This document shows, one piece after another, positions 1 to 7,364 of a DNA stretch of 32,760 bases; the stretch's first letter is position 1; each line of letters starts with the position of its first letter. Under the pieces are notes generated by a model. The model was not told where the DNA came from. It did no database searches and saw only the letters and a program-made list of their open reading frames with translations. Location: contig JAKFEP010000172.1 in assembly GCA_036675645.1 (NCBI GenBank), positions 1-32,760 of the forward strand, written 5' to 3'. This stretch comes from Methylotenera_A sp036675645 (GTDB taxonomy: Bacteria > Pseudomonadota > Gammaproteobacteria > Burkholderiales > Methylophilaceae). Made by a program: the position numbers and the translations under genes.

Positions 1-2
1 AA

Positions 3-62
3 GGCAAAGATGCCAAGGACAAGGATATGTCAGCTGGCCTGGACCATTTGGGCATGGTTTAG
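3..62 (+). CDS. C-terminal end of an unidentified protein (partial)
   Basis: Only the last 19 codons are inside the window, ending in TAG at 60-62. The tail is lysine/aspartate-rich (GKDAKDKDMSAGLDHLGMV). The reading frame is inferred because it stays open to the left edge and stops just before a strong terminator at 78-109. No family can be recognised from so short a piece. The gene converges on the OmpA-domain gene on the other strand. Confidence 0.5.
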   Translation, partial: GKDAKDKDMSAGLDHLGMV

Positions 63-77
63 TACTTAAGCTGTAAT

Positions 78-109
78 AAAAAAGCCGATGAAAGGTTCAT
101 CGGCTTTTT
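78..109. terminator. Bidirectional rho-independent terminator
   Basis: A perfect 9-bp stem (GCCGATGAA / TTCATCGGC) with a 3-nt loop is flanked by an A-run on the left and a T-run on the right, so it can end transcripts from both directions. It sits between the stop of the plus-strand partial gene (62) and the stop of the minus-strand OmpA-domain gene (134). Confidence 0.9.
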
Positions 110-133
110 GTTGATTGTAGTTAAGTTTATAAG

Positions 134-889
134 TTACTTTATTGAAACTTCTACACGCCTAGCCTCATTTGAATCACCACCATCTACACTTTCTGGTTTT
201 ACAAACTCAATGCGTATCACATCTATACCACCAGCAATGAGTGCTGCTTGCGCTGCCTTGGCGCGATTGTAGGCAAGGACTTCATTCGCTTTTTGATTGC
301 CGCGCGAATCATGGAATCCAGATAATACTGCTTTTGAATCTGGGTTAGTATTCAGCCACTCGATAATGGGTGCGAGTGAAGCCTCTGTGTCACTTGGTAA
401 AGCAGTTTTACCCGTATCGAAATAGAGCTTAGCTGGTGGTGGCGGGGTTGTCATAGCCTCTGCCGCTTTTTTTACCGTTATCTGGTTATCAATTGTTACC
501 TCTGGCCCAAAAAACGCTAGTGCTTCTTGGCCCTTTTGCGTTTTGACGCTTTCAGCATCTACAGAGCCGGTTAGAACAACAGATTTATCATCACCTGCAG
601 CGCGCAAATCGCCTGTTAAATAAGATTTCAATTCATCTGTTTTGGCCAGCCAAGTCAAATTTGCACATGAATCATTGCTGGCGAACTCACTGCTGCTAGC
701 AGAAAACTCACAGGCTTCAGTCACCGCTGGTGCGTCTGGAATTACTTCCTCTACTGGTGCTATTGTTGCTGGTGTGGCGCAGCAGGCAGCAGATGGACCA
801 CGACCTGTTAGCAACATCCACAGCAAGATGAGGACAAGGGTGATTGCAATTATCCAGCTCCAGCGGTTATAGCTCGATTGATTATCCAT
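134..889 (-). CDS. OmpA-domain envelope protein with N-terminal membrane anchor
   Basis: The protein has 251 aa. Residues 11-28 form one hydrophobic segment, probably an uncleaved inner-membrane anchor. A linker contains cysteines at 36, 37, 60 and 75. Residues about 95-140 look BON-like (the VVLTGSV pattern). Residues 153-251 are an OmpA/MotB-type peptidoglycan-binding domain, seen as YFDTG, LSGFHDSRG, YNRAKA and NEARRVEV. OmpA-like domains bind the diaminopimelate of peptidoglycan, so it probably links the membrane to the cell wall. The ATG at 887-889 follows GGGTG with 7-nt spacing. It lies 12 bp downstream of the helix-hairpin-helix gene, and the two probably form one transcript starting at the promoter near 1500. 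The exact role is unknown. Confidence 0.8.
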   Translation of the reverse strand: MDNQSSYNRWSWIIAITLVLILLWMLLTGRGPSAACCATPATIAPVEEVIPDAPAVTEACEFSASSSEFASNDSCANLTWLAKTDELKSYLTGDLRAAGDDKSVVLTGSVDAESVKTQKGQEALAFFGPEVTIDNQITVKKAAEAMTTPPPPAKLYFDTGKTALPSDTEASLAPIIEWLNTNPDSKAVLSGFHDSRGNQKANEVLAYNRAKAAQAALIAGGIDVIRIEFVKPESVDGGDSNEARRVEVSIK

Positions 890-901
890 GGCAATTCACC
901 C

Positions 902-1423
902 TTATTTTTTAACGCCAGCAGAAAGCTTCTCTTGTAGCTTCTTAAGCTCAGTCCATTTATTTTCCGCAGCCAATGCAGCTTGTTGTGCCCAGGTGCTTGG
1001 GTTAGCAATACGGAAGCGTGAGCCACCATCATCTAAAATCTTACGCATTTGCGGCACAGTGGCAGCTGCTAGCTGGGCAAACGTTTTAATGCCGGCATTG
1101 TGAAATAGCTCATTAATCTTTGGACCTATGCCCTCTACAATAGTGAGATCATTAGCATTTTTAATGGTAAAGCCTGCTTTTTTCGCCGTAGCGAGGTCAA
1201 TTACCGTGGTGGTGGTTTCAGCTTTTGGCGTTGCTGGCGCTGCTTTGGCGACAGGTATTTCAGCAGCTTTTGTTGGCGCTGGGTTAGAAGTTGGCGTGTG
1301 TGTTACCTGCTGCGTTGTCTTGCTGGAGCATCTGCATAGGCAGCGATTCAGTAACCAGCCAATTAGAATACCTGCTAGAAACCACCAAAAACAACATGCT
1401 AATGAACTAAAAAGAGAACCCAT
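902..1423 (-). CDS. Membrane-anchored helix-hairpin-helix protein
   Basis: The protein has 173 aa. I start it at the ATG at 1423 rather than the more upstream start at 1456, because GGGGAG lies 5 nt before that ATG. Residues 3-26 are a transmembrane segment with a cysteine-rich edge (C10, C11, C28, C30, C32). A Pro/Ala/Thr linker follows to about residue 75. Residues 92-132 form a helix-hairpin-helix fold of the type seen in DUF4332-like proteins (VEGIGPKI, GIKTFAQLA). The tail is an amphipathic, Lys-rich helix. Such folds often bind DNA non-specifically, but in this membrane-tethered context the ligand is unknown. It is the first gene of a two-gene unit with the OmpA-domain protein. Confidence 0.75.
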   Translation of the reverse strand: MGSLFSSLACCFWWFLAGILIGWLLNRCLCRCSSKTTQQVTHTPTSNPAPTKAAEIPVAKAAPATPKAETTTTVIDLATAKKAGFTIKNANDLTIVEGIGPKINELFHNAGIKTFAQLAAATVPQMRKILDDGGSRFRIANPSTWAQQAALAAENKWTELKKLQEKLSAGVKK

Positions 1424-1495
1424 TATTACTCCCCAATAGAATGATTCATCGAACAAATGTAGTAACTAAAGAAAATGGTAACCGCACGAAAGTAA

Positions 1496-1524
1496 ACTAT
1501 CTGCGCCTTTTATACAAACGTCAA
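1496..1524 (-). promoter_or_regulatory. Candidate sigma-70 promoter for the HHH-OmpA pair
   Basis: Read on the minus strand, TTGACG (1519-1524, 5 of 6 consensus bases) is followed after exactly 17 bp by GATAGT (1496-1501, 4 of 6). It lies about 75 bp upstream of the chosen start at 1423. This is consensus matching by eye and is not tested. Confidence 0.5.
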
Positions 1525-1575
1525 GTCATTAGCGTACTAAAATAACCTATCAAAGGTAGATTGCTTAGCGTGTTT

Positions 1576-2853
1576 TTAGTGGTTTTGAAAGCTGATTTGT
1601 CCATTCAGCAAGGTGTATTGCACTTGTCCTTGCATGGTGTGACCCAAGAATGGCGTATTTTTCCCTTGGCTTTTTAGCTTGTTGGCGTGCACTTTCCACT
1701 CGGATTCAGGGTTGAAAATGGCAATATCCGCATTAGCGTTTACACTTAAATCGCCTGCTGCTATGTTCAAAATATGTGCCGGCTGACTGGTGATTTTTGC
1801 AACCGCCTCAGCCAAATCGGCTTTATTTTCCGTTGCCCATTTTAGTGTCAGTGGTAACAGTAGCTCTAAGCTGCTCGCACCAGCCTCGGCTTCGGCAAAT
1901 GGCAATAGCTTAGCATCATCATTCACCGGTGTATGGTCTGAGCATATTGCATCTATCGTGCCATCTTTTAAGCCTGCGCAAAGTGCACTTTTATCGCGGT
2001 TTGAGCGTAGTGGCGGTTTCAGGTTGGCGTGTGCATTAAAATAGCCGATGTCCATCTCGGTTAGGTGGCAGTGTTGCACACTCACATCAGCGCTTACTTG
2101 CACACCTGTTTTCTTGGCTGCGCGGATTAATTCTACCCCTTCAGCAGTGGAGATTCTGCACAGATGGATACGTGTATTGGTTTGCTGGGCTATGCGTAAA
2201 ATGCTGGCAATGGCCAAGCTTTCTGCTGCTGCCGGGATGCCTTTTAAGCCCAGCCGACTGGCAATTTCGCCGTCGTGTGCCACCCCATTCTTGCCAAGGT
2301 AGTAATCTTCGGGGCGCAAAAAAATAGTGTAGCCAAACGTAGCGGCATATTCAAATGCACGCCACAACACCAAGGTATCCGTCATGGCATTATCGGCTTG
2401 GCTAAAGCCCACGCAACCCGCATTAGTCAGAGCATGCATTTCTGTGAGTAATTTACCATCCAACTTTTGGGTGAGTGCTCCCAAGGGGTATACATGTGCT
2501 AGATTGAGCAATTTGGCGCGGTGTTTCAGCATTTCTACCAAACCTGGTTCGTCTAACACTGGGGTTGTGTCGGGCTGGCAGGCAAGGCTAGTCACACCGC
2601 CACTGATAGCGGCTTGCAGCTCGGTTTTTAAGGTGGCATTGTATTCAGAACCTGGCTCGCGCAACCTGACACTTAAATCGACAAAACCGGGGCTGACAAC
2701 CAAGCCTGCAGCATCAATGGTTTGATTGGCCACAAACCCATCAGGTGGGTTACCTATACCTGCAACTTTACCTGCAGCGATGAACACATCTTGTTTGGCG
2801 TCTATTTTATTTTTTGGGTCAATTAAATGACCATTTTTAATATGGATCTTCAA
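1576..2853 (-). CDS. pyrC': Dihydroorotase-like protein PyrC' (probably non-catalytic)
   Basis: The 425-aa protein belongs to the type I dihydroorotase amidohydrolase family. Active members carry an HxH metal motif after strand 1, but here the motif reads VDLSVRLREPG, with S61 and R63 in place of both histidines. The later metal-binding histidines also appear replaced: R180 in LRPED and R233 in LCRIS. D306 in CSDHTPV is kept. It therefore resembles the inactive PyrC' (PyrX) of Pseudomonas, which is needed to assemble and stabilise aspartate transcarbamoylase. The start is TTG at 2851-2853, supported by GGAGGT 5 nt upstream and by a 4-nt overlap (TTGA) with the pyrB stop. The catalytic dihydroorotase is presumably encoded elsewhere. 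Confidence 0.88.
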   Translation of the reverse strand: MKIHIKNGHLIDPKNKIDAKQDVFIAAGKVAGIGNPPDGFVANQTIDAAGLVVSPGFVDLSVRLREPGSEYNATLKTELQAAISGGVTSLACQPDTTPVLDEPGLVEMLKHRAKLLNLAHVYPLGALTQKLDGKLLTEMHALTNAGCVGFSQADNAMTDTLVLWRAFEYAATFGYTIFLRPEDYYLGKNGVAHDGEIASRLGLKGIPAAAESLAIASILRIAQQTNTRIHLCRISTAEGVELIRAAKKTGVQVSADVSVQHCHLTEMDIGYFNAHANLKPPLRSNRDKSALCAGLKDGTIDAICSDHTPVNDDAKLLPFAEAEAGASSLELLLPLTLKWATENKADLAEAVAKITSQPAHILNIAAGDLSVNANADIAIFNPESEWKVHANKLKSQGKNTPFLGHTMQGQVQYTLLNGQISFQNH

Positions 2854-3833
2854 GCTGCACCTCCGGCAGATTGACCTATAGCGTTTTGTCCACCGCCAAG
2901 GATAGCCATCACTGCCATGCGCACCGCGATGCCGTAAGTGACTTGTGGAAGAATAACAGATTGGTTTCCATCTGCGACGCTAGAGTCAATTTCCACACCG
3001 CGATTCATCGGGCCGGGGTGCATTACAATCGCATCGGGCTTGGCATGGTTTAACATTTCCTGAGTTAATCCGAAAGTTCTAAAATACTCTTGTGCGCTCG
3101 GCAGCAACGCACCTGTCATGCGCTCGTTCTGCAGGCGTAACATCATAATGACATCCACATCTTTTAGGCCGCTTTTCATATCGTGGAACACTTGCACCCC
3201 TAGCTTTTCTACGTCGGCTGGTAGCAGGGTTTTAGGGGCAATCACGCGCACTTCTGGCACACCCAGCGTGGTGAGTGCATGAATCTCGCTACGTGCGACT
3301 CGTGAATGTAATACGTCACCCACTAAAGCGACGCGTAAGTTGTGCATGTCTGGTTTGTAGCGGCGCACGGTGAATACGTCCAGCAAGCCTTGCGTCGGGT
3401 GTGCGTGGCGACCATCGCCCGCGTTAATGACGCTGATTCCATCCGGTACATGTTGCGCAATAAAATGCGCCGCGCCGCTCTGTGCATGGCGCACCACAAA
3501 CATGTCGGCATGCATGGCAATGAGGTTATCTACCGTGTCCAAGATGGTTTCACCTTTAGATTGGCTAGAAGTGCCCACATTGAGGTTAATCACATCGGCA
3601 GATAAACGTTTGGCGGCAATCTCAAAGGTGGTGCGGGTGCGGGTGCTGTTTTCAAAAAAGATGTTGCACACGGTTTTGCCGCGTAGTAACGGCACTTTTT
3701 TGATATCGCGTTCGGCAACACCTACGAAGGTCTCAGCGGTGTCTAAAATTTGGTTAAGGATGCGTTTTGGCAAGCCTTCAATAGTCAGCAGGTGCTTTAA
3801 TTTTCCGTCTGCATCAAGTTGTGGGTTAAGCAT
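2850..3833 (-). CDS. pyrB: Aspartate carbamoyltransferase catalytic chain
   Basis: PyrB joins carbamoyl phosphate and aspartate to make N-carbamoyl-aspartate, the committed step of pyrimidine synthesis. The 327-aa protein shows the carbamoyl-phosphate loop FFENSTRTRTTFE, the HPTQGLLD segment and HPGPMNRGVEI near the C-terminus. I take the ATG at 3833, which overlaps the pyrR stop; a TTG at 3845 is in frame, but its GAGGT would sit too close. There is no pyrI regulatory chain nearby. The gene is followed directly by pyrC', matching the Pseudomonas-type PyrB:PyrC' dodecamer arrangement. Confidence 0.95.
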   Translation of the reverse strand: MLNPQLDADGKLKHLLTIEGLPKRILNQILDTAETFVGVAERDIKKVPLLRGKTVCNIFFENSTRTRTTFEIAAKRLSADVINLNVGTSSQSKGETILDTVDNLIAMHADMFVVRHAQSGAAHFIAQHVPDGISVINAGDGRHAHPTQGLLDVFTVRRYKPDMHNLRVALVGDVLHSRVARSEIHALTTLGVPEVRVIAPKTLLPADVEKLGVQVFHDMKSGLKDVDVIMMLRLQNERMTGALLPSAQEYFRTFGLTQEMLNHAKPDAIVMHPGPMNRGVEIDSSVADGNQSVILPQVTYGIAVRMAVMAILGGGQNAIGQSAGGAA

Positions 3834-4341
3834 TATTCTGTTCAACCTCTAAATGTAGCTTACCTTTAGTATCTTGCGAAAGCTGTAAATTTTGATTGGC
3901 TTGCAGTAAAATTTCTGCGCCGGTGATATTAGGAATAATCGGCAGTTGTGCGCCGCCCCGGTTAATCAACACCGCTAATGTGATGCTGGCAGGTCGGCCG
4001 TAATCAAATAACTCGTTCATCGCCGCACGCGTAGTACGGCCAGTATAAAAAATGTCGTCGATTAAAATAATGTGCCGATCCGTGACATCAAATGTAATAT
4101 CTGATGGTTTTAGGTCTGTTTTAAGGCCGCGTGCGGCATAGTCATCGCGGTAAAGTGCAGCATCTAAAGTACCGCTTGGTAAAGCATATTGAGGAAAGTC
4201 ATGCTTCAATGTTTTTAATATACGTTGCATTAGCCAAACGCCGCCACTATGAATACCTACTAGCGCAGTATTCGGGTTGATTTGTGCCGCTATTTCAGCG
4301 GTGATATCGGCTAGTAAAGTTTCAGGATTAGGGAGTTGCAT
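3826..4341 (-). CDS. pyrR: PyrR-type phosphoribosyltransferase / pyrimidine regulator
   Basis: The 171-aa protein is a type I phosphoribosyltransferase. The PRPP-binding loop is LIDDIFYTGRTTRAAM, and the VGIHSGGVWL segment matches the PyrR N-terminal region. PyrR proteins act as uracil phosphoribosyltransferases and, in Gram-positives, as mRNA-binding attenuators of pyr operons. In Gram-negatives the regulatory role is less certain, and I see no clear attenuator in this cluster. The ATG at 4339-4341 has a weak ribosome site and lies 15 bp after the yqgF stop, suggesting co-translation. The gene ends 8 bp inside the pyrB start region. Confidence 0.9.
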   Translation of the reverse strand: MQLPNPETLLADITAEIAAQINPNTALVGIHSGGVWLMQRILKTLKHDFPQYALPSGTLDAALYRDDYAARGLKTDLKPSDITFDVTDRHIILIDDIFYTGRTTRAAMNELFDYGRPASITLAVLINRGGAQLPIIPNITGAEILLQANQNLQLSQDTKGKLHLEVEQNNA

Positions 4342-4356
4342 GCTATTTAATTGTTA

Positions 4357-4869
4357 TCATTCGTTAGATGGATTATTAGACGCATTAGAAGTAAGCTCAT
4401 CAAAATAAGATTGTAATATGCTTTGCGCTGCCACGGCATCTATCATGGCTTTTTGCTTGCTACTTGTAATACCTGCTTCGCGGAGATTTTGTGCTGCTTC
4501 GGCAGAGCTTAAACGTTCATCCATCATCATAACCGGTAAATTAAAGCGGCCTTCAAGCCGCTGTGCAAATTTTTTAGCAAGTTGGGTCATGGTATGTGGC
4601 GTGCCATCCATGTGTGTAGGCAGACCGACAACTAATAAACTGGGTCGCCATTCTGTAATCAATTGTCCAACATGCGTAAATTTGATCTCATTTTCTTCTG
4701 CGGCGATGATGGTGAGCGCATGTGCCGTCTTTAAGATGGTTTCGCCTACTGCCACACCGATGCGTTTTTCGCCATAATCAAACGCCAACACGGTACCGAT
4801 AATGTCCGGATATTTACGTTCTAATATGGGCAAATGACTTTGACTTAAGCTGCTTTTATTTAAACCCAT
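4357..4869 (-). CDS. yqgF: YqgF/RuvX RNase H-fold protein (putative Holliday junction resolvase)
   Basis: The protein has 170 aa from the ATG at 4869. The core begins at VLAFDYGEKRIGVAVG, the YqgF signature with the first acidic residue of the RNase H-like site. Further family blocks are VVGLPTHMDGT, MMMDERLSSAEA and IDAVAAQSIL. The family is linked to 16S pre-rRNA 5' end processing and was earlier proposed as a Holliday junction resolvase. A 25-30 residue N-terminal extension precedes the core. A TTG start at 4887, overlapping the yqgE stop with GGGG upstream, is a real alternative that would add six residues. Confidence 0.9.
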   Translation of the reverse strand: MGLNKSSLSQSHLPILERKYPDIIGTVLAFDYGEKRIGVAVGETILKTAHALTIIAAEENEIKFTHVGQLITEWRPSLLVVGLPTHMDGTPHTMTQLAKKFAQRLEGRFNLPVMMMDERLSSAEAAQNLREAGITSSKQKAMIDAVAAQSILQSYFDELTSNASNNPSNE

Positions 4870-4883
4870 TATTTGCGACCTAA

Positions 4884-5450
4884 TCAAGCATGCCCCGCAA
4901 CATCAGATAAATTAGCCAAATTGAGTCCCATCAGCCGCATGGCATAATCGAATTTACTGCGGTTATCGGTATCAAAAATGAGTTGGTGAATCTGCTGTGG
5001 GTCGTTAGTTTCCAAACTTAACCAAGCGTTTTGCAACACTTCATGCTCTAACTGCCCCGCCGTCCAGCCTGCGTAGCCTAAGGCGATTAACAGGTGGTTT
5101 GGGCCTTTATCTTCGGCACTTGCGGCAAGTATGTCTTTAGAGGTGGTCAGTGCTATGCTGTTATTCACAACGATAGTCGAATCGTATTCCACATGTGGTT
5201 CGTGCAGGATAAAGCCGCGTTCTATTTGCACTGGACCACCATAATGCACGCTTTTATTGAGTAAGGGTGCAGAAGTGGTTTCAAGCTTAATTTGTTTGAG
5301 TAAATCGGTGATGCTGATATCGGCTGTGCGATTGATGGTGATGCCCATGGCGCCATCTTCGTTATGGGTGCAAATGAAGGTGACCGTTTTAGAAAAATAT
5401 GGGTCTGTCATGGCGGGCATCGCGATGAGGAACTGTCCTGTAAGATTCAT
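4884..5450 (-). CDS. yqgE: YqgE/AlgH family protein (UPF0301)
   Basis: The 188-aa protein matches the YqgE/AlgH family from its first residues: NLTGQFLIAMPAMTDPYFSKTV, then HNEDGAMGITINR, YGGPVQ and GYAGWTAGQLEHE. The biochemical function of the family is not established; the AlgH name comes from an alginate regulation phenotype in Pseudomonas. I chose the ATG at 5450. An in-frame TTG at 5459 would add three residues, and neither start has a strong ribosome site. It heads the unit yqgE-yqgF-pyrR-pyrB-pyrC', an order also known from Pseudomonas, so co-transcription is likely. Confidence 0.92.
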   Translation of the reverse strand: MNLTGQFLIAMPAMTDPYFSKTVTFICTHNEDGAMGITINRTADISITDLLKQIKLETTSAPLLNKSVHYGGPVQIERGFILHEPHVEYDSTIVVNNSIALTTSKDILAASAEDKGPNHLLIALGYAGWTAGQLEHEVLQNAWLSLETNDPQQIHQLIFDTDNRSKFDYAMRLMGLNLANLSDVAGHA

Positions 5451-5500
5451 ATTTTTCAATAAGGCTTATTCTAGCATGTATGCTATTTAACGTAAAGCAA

Positions 5501-6604
5501 TCAACTACTTGTGGATTCTAGGTAACCCGTAATTTCTAACCCGAAGCCCACCATGCTCGGCATTTTACGCGGCGTCGCCATTAAGCGCATTTTGCGCACA
5601 CCACAATCAAGTAATATTTGTGAGCCGATGCCATAAGTGCGCAGTTCTTGGTTATAACGTATCGGCTCATCTGCACCTTGAATGCGCATGACCAAGTCAT
5701 CAGCAGTTTCGCTGTGATGTAACAATACAATCACGCCAGAAGGCTCATTGGATATAGTTTTCAGGGCATTGATCAAATTCCAGCTATGCGTTTTGCTGCT
5801 GCTATCCAGTAGATCAAACACAGATAACGGCTCGTGTACGCGCACCAGCGTTTCTTGGTCTGCAGTTGGCTCACCTTTAATCAGGGCTAAATGTGTTTCT
5901 TTAGCAATTTTATCGGTGTAGGCAATTAAGCGCATCTCACCATAGGGCGTGATAATCGTGCGCTCTGCGGCGCGTTCGATGAGTTTTTCAGTTTCGCTTC
6001 GATAGTGAATCAAATCGGCAATCGTGCCAATTTTGATCTGGTGCTGCTCGGCAATTGCTACCAGATCCGGTAACCGTGCCATTTCGCCATCGTCTTTTAA
6101 AATTTCGCAGATGACACTGGCAGCCTCGCTGCCAGCTAGCGCAGCTAAATCGCTACCTGCTTCGGTATGCCCGGCACGCACCAGTACACCGCCATTAAGT
6201 GCCGCCAGTGGGAAAATATGACCAGGGCTGACAATACTTTTTGCATTTGCATTTTTGGCAATGGCGGCCTGTATTGTAGTGGCGCGGTCTTTGGCCGAGA
6301 TGCCAGTAGTCACACCAGTTGCTGCCTCAATGGACACCGTAAAATTGGTGCCTAAGCGCGTCCCATTATTGACGACCATTTGCGGCAAGCTCAGTTGCTT
6401 GCAACGCGCTTCGGTCAGGGTTAAACAAATCAAGCCACGCCCATGCTTAGCCATAAAATTAATGTGCTCAGCGGTGGCAAATTCGGCCGCAATGACAAAA
6501 TCACCTTCGTTTTCACGATTTTCGTCATCCACCAAAATCACCATTTTGCCAGCTTTGATGTCCTTAATAATTTCAGTGATCGGGCTAATTGATTTAAATG
6601 TCAT
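5501..6604 (-). CDS. ribB: 3,4-dihydroxy-2-butanone-4-phosphate synthase fused to a degenerate GTP cyclohydrolase II-like domain (RibBX)
   Basis: Residues 1 to about 205 form the RibB domain, which converts ribulose 5-phosphate to the four-carbon precursor of riboflavin. The acidic loop DDENRENEGDF, the HGRGLICL block and GHTEAGSDLA are all present. The C-terminal about 160 residues align in outline with GTP cyclohydrolase II but lack its zinc cysteine cluster (where GxxxCDCxxQL is expected there is SVFDLLDSSSKTHSW) and show no clear RQEGRG loop. This matches the RibBX hybrids, which have no GTP cyclohydrolase activity. The start ATG at 6604 overlaps the ribE stop by 11 nt, so the two are probably translationally coupled. 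Confidence 0.92.
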   Translation of the reverse strand: MTFKSISPITEIIKDIKAGKMVILVDDENRENEGDFVIAAEFATAEHINFMAKHGRGLICLTLTEARCKQLSLPQMVVNNGTRLGTNFTVSIEAATGVTTGISAKDRATTIQAAIAKNANAKSIVSPGHIFPLAALNGGVLVRAGHTEAGSDLAALAGSEAASVICEILKDDGEMARLPDLVAIAEQHQIKIGTIADLIHYRSETEKLIERAAERTIITPYGEMRLIAYTDKIAKETHLALIKGEPTADQETLVRVHEPLSVFDLLDSSSKTHSWNLINALKTISNEPSGVIVLLHHSETADDLVMRIQGADEPIRYNQELRTYGIGSQILLDCGVRKMRLMATPRKMPSMVGFGLEITGYLESTSS

Positions 6605-7229
6605 GTTTGCTCTCGTTCGCCCATTCTGTCATGCGCTCTACATAGCGCGCAATTTGGTCAATTTCTAGATTCACTTGGCTACCGATGGTTAAATGTTGAA
6701 ATGTGGTGTGCTGCAGTGTATGTGGAATAATATTTATGCTAAATACATCGTTTTCAATGGTGTTAACCGTCAAGCTGACACCATCTACACAGATTGAGCC
6801 TTTTTTGGCGATATATTTAGAGAGGGCGTGCGGAGCGCGTATCACCAACCGCCAGCATTCGCTATTGTTTTGACCAAGATTTTGACTAGACAAATCTTCA
6901 AAGCCGATGACTTCTCCTACCCCATCGACATGACCGCTGACTAAGTGGCCACCAAGCCGGTCATTTAAGCGTAAAGCTTTCTCTAGATTCACTGCAAGTG
7001 GCTTATCTAAATTGACGCTTACACTCAGTGTTTCTTTAGAAACATGCACTTCGAAATGGCTGCTGTTAAAATTTGCTACGGTTAGACACACGCCATTCAC
7101 GGCAATGCTGTCACCCAATTGCACATCATTTAAACCTAAAGCAGCAGCTTCAATTGACAACTTAAGGTCATCGCCGACATGTGTGATTGCATCAATGTGG
7201 CCAACCGCTTGAATAATTCCTGTAAACAT
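6594..7229 (-). CDS. ribE: Riboflavin synthase alpha subunit
   Basis: The 211-aa protein carries the family N-terminus MFTGIIQAVG and two lumazine-binding repeats, each with its NGVCLTV or DGVSLTV block and a GHVDGVGEV-type motif. It dismutates two 6,7-dimethyl-8-ribityllumazine molecules into riboflavin and a pyrimidine, which feeds back to lumazine synthase. Length is normal for the family (about 200-215 aa). The ATG at 7227-7229 has no strong ribosome site. I see no FMN riboswitch in the 135 bp upstream. It forms a two-gene unit with ribBX. Confidence 0.95.
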   Translation of the reverse strand: MFTGIIQAVGHIDAITHVGDDLKLSIEAAALGLNDVQLGDSIAVNGVCLTVANFNSSHFEVHVSKETLSVSVNLDKPLAVNLEKALRLNDRLGGHLVSGHVDGVGEVIGFEDLSSQNLGQNNSECWRLVIRAPHALSKYIAKKGSICVDGVSLTVNTIENDVFSINIIPHTLQHTTFQHLTIGSQVNLEIDQIARYVERMTEWANESKHDI

Positions 7230-7305
7230 AAGCGTATTTTAACAGCATTCAATTAAACTACAGAAAAACTAGCAACGATTGACAGAAAAAACGCGACACC
7301 AAAAG

Positions 7306-7322
7306 TTGGCACGCGGATTGCA
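7306..7322 (+). promoter_or_regulatory. Sigma-54 (RpoN) promoter, near-perfect consensus
   Basis: The sequence TTGGCACG-CGGA-TTGCA fits the sigma-54 consensus YTGGCACG-N4-TTGCW at every fixed position. The GG (7308-7309) and GC (7320-7321) are separated by the required 10 bp. The predicted transcript start is near 7333, leaving a leader of about 32 nt before the ATG at 7365 with its AGGA site. No obvious enhancer-binding palindrome is visible immediately upstream. It is plus-strand and serves only the PilZ-like gene. Confidence 0.85.
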
Positions 7323-7364
7323 ATTTGAGAACTGTCATTAAGTTTTATAGAGCAGGATTTAAAA

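Noticed and set aside
1546..1560. ACCT-N5-AGGT inverted repeat after pyrC' as a terminator
   Set aside because: The stem is only four base pairs, with no usable T-run in the pyrC' direction.
3370..3852. 160-codon open frame on the plus strand
   Set aside because: It is antisense to pyrB, has no family motif, and follows from the codon pattern of the real gene.
7230..7364. FMN riboswitch upstream of ribE
   Set aside because: None of the conserved FMN-element blocks or the long multi-stem layout can be seen in this 135-bp gap.
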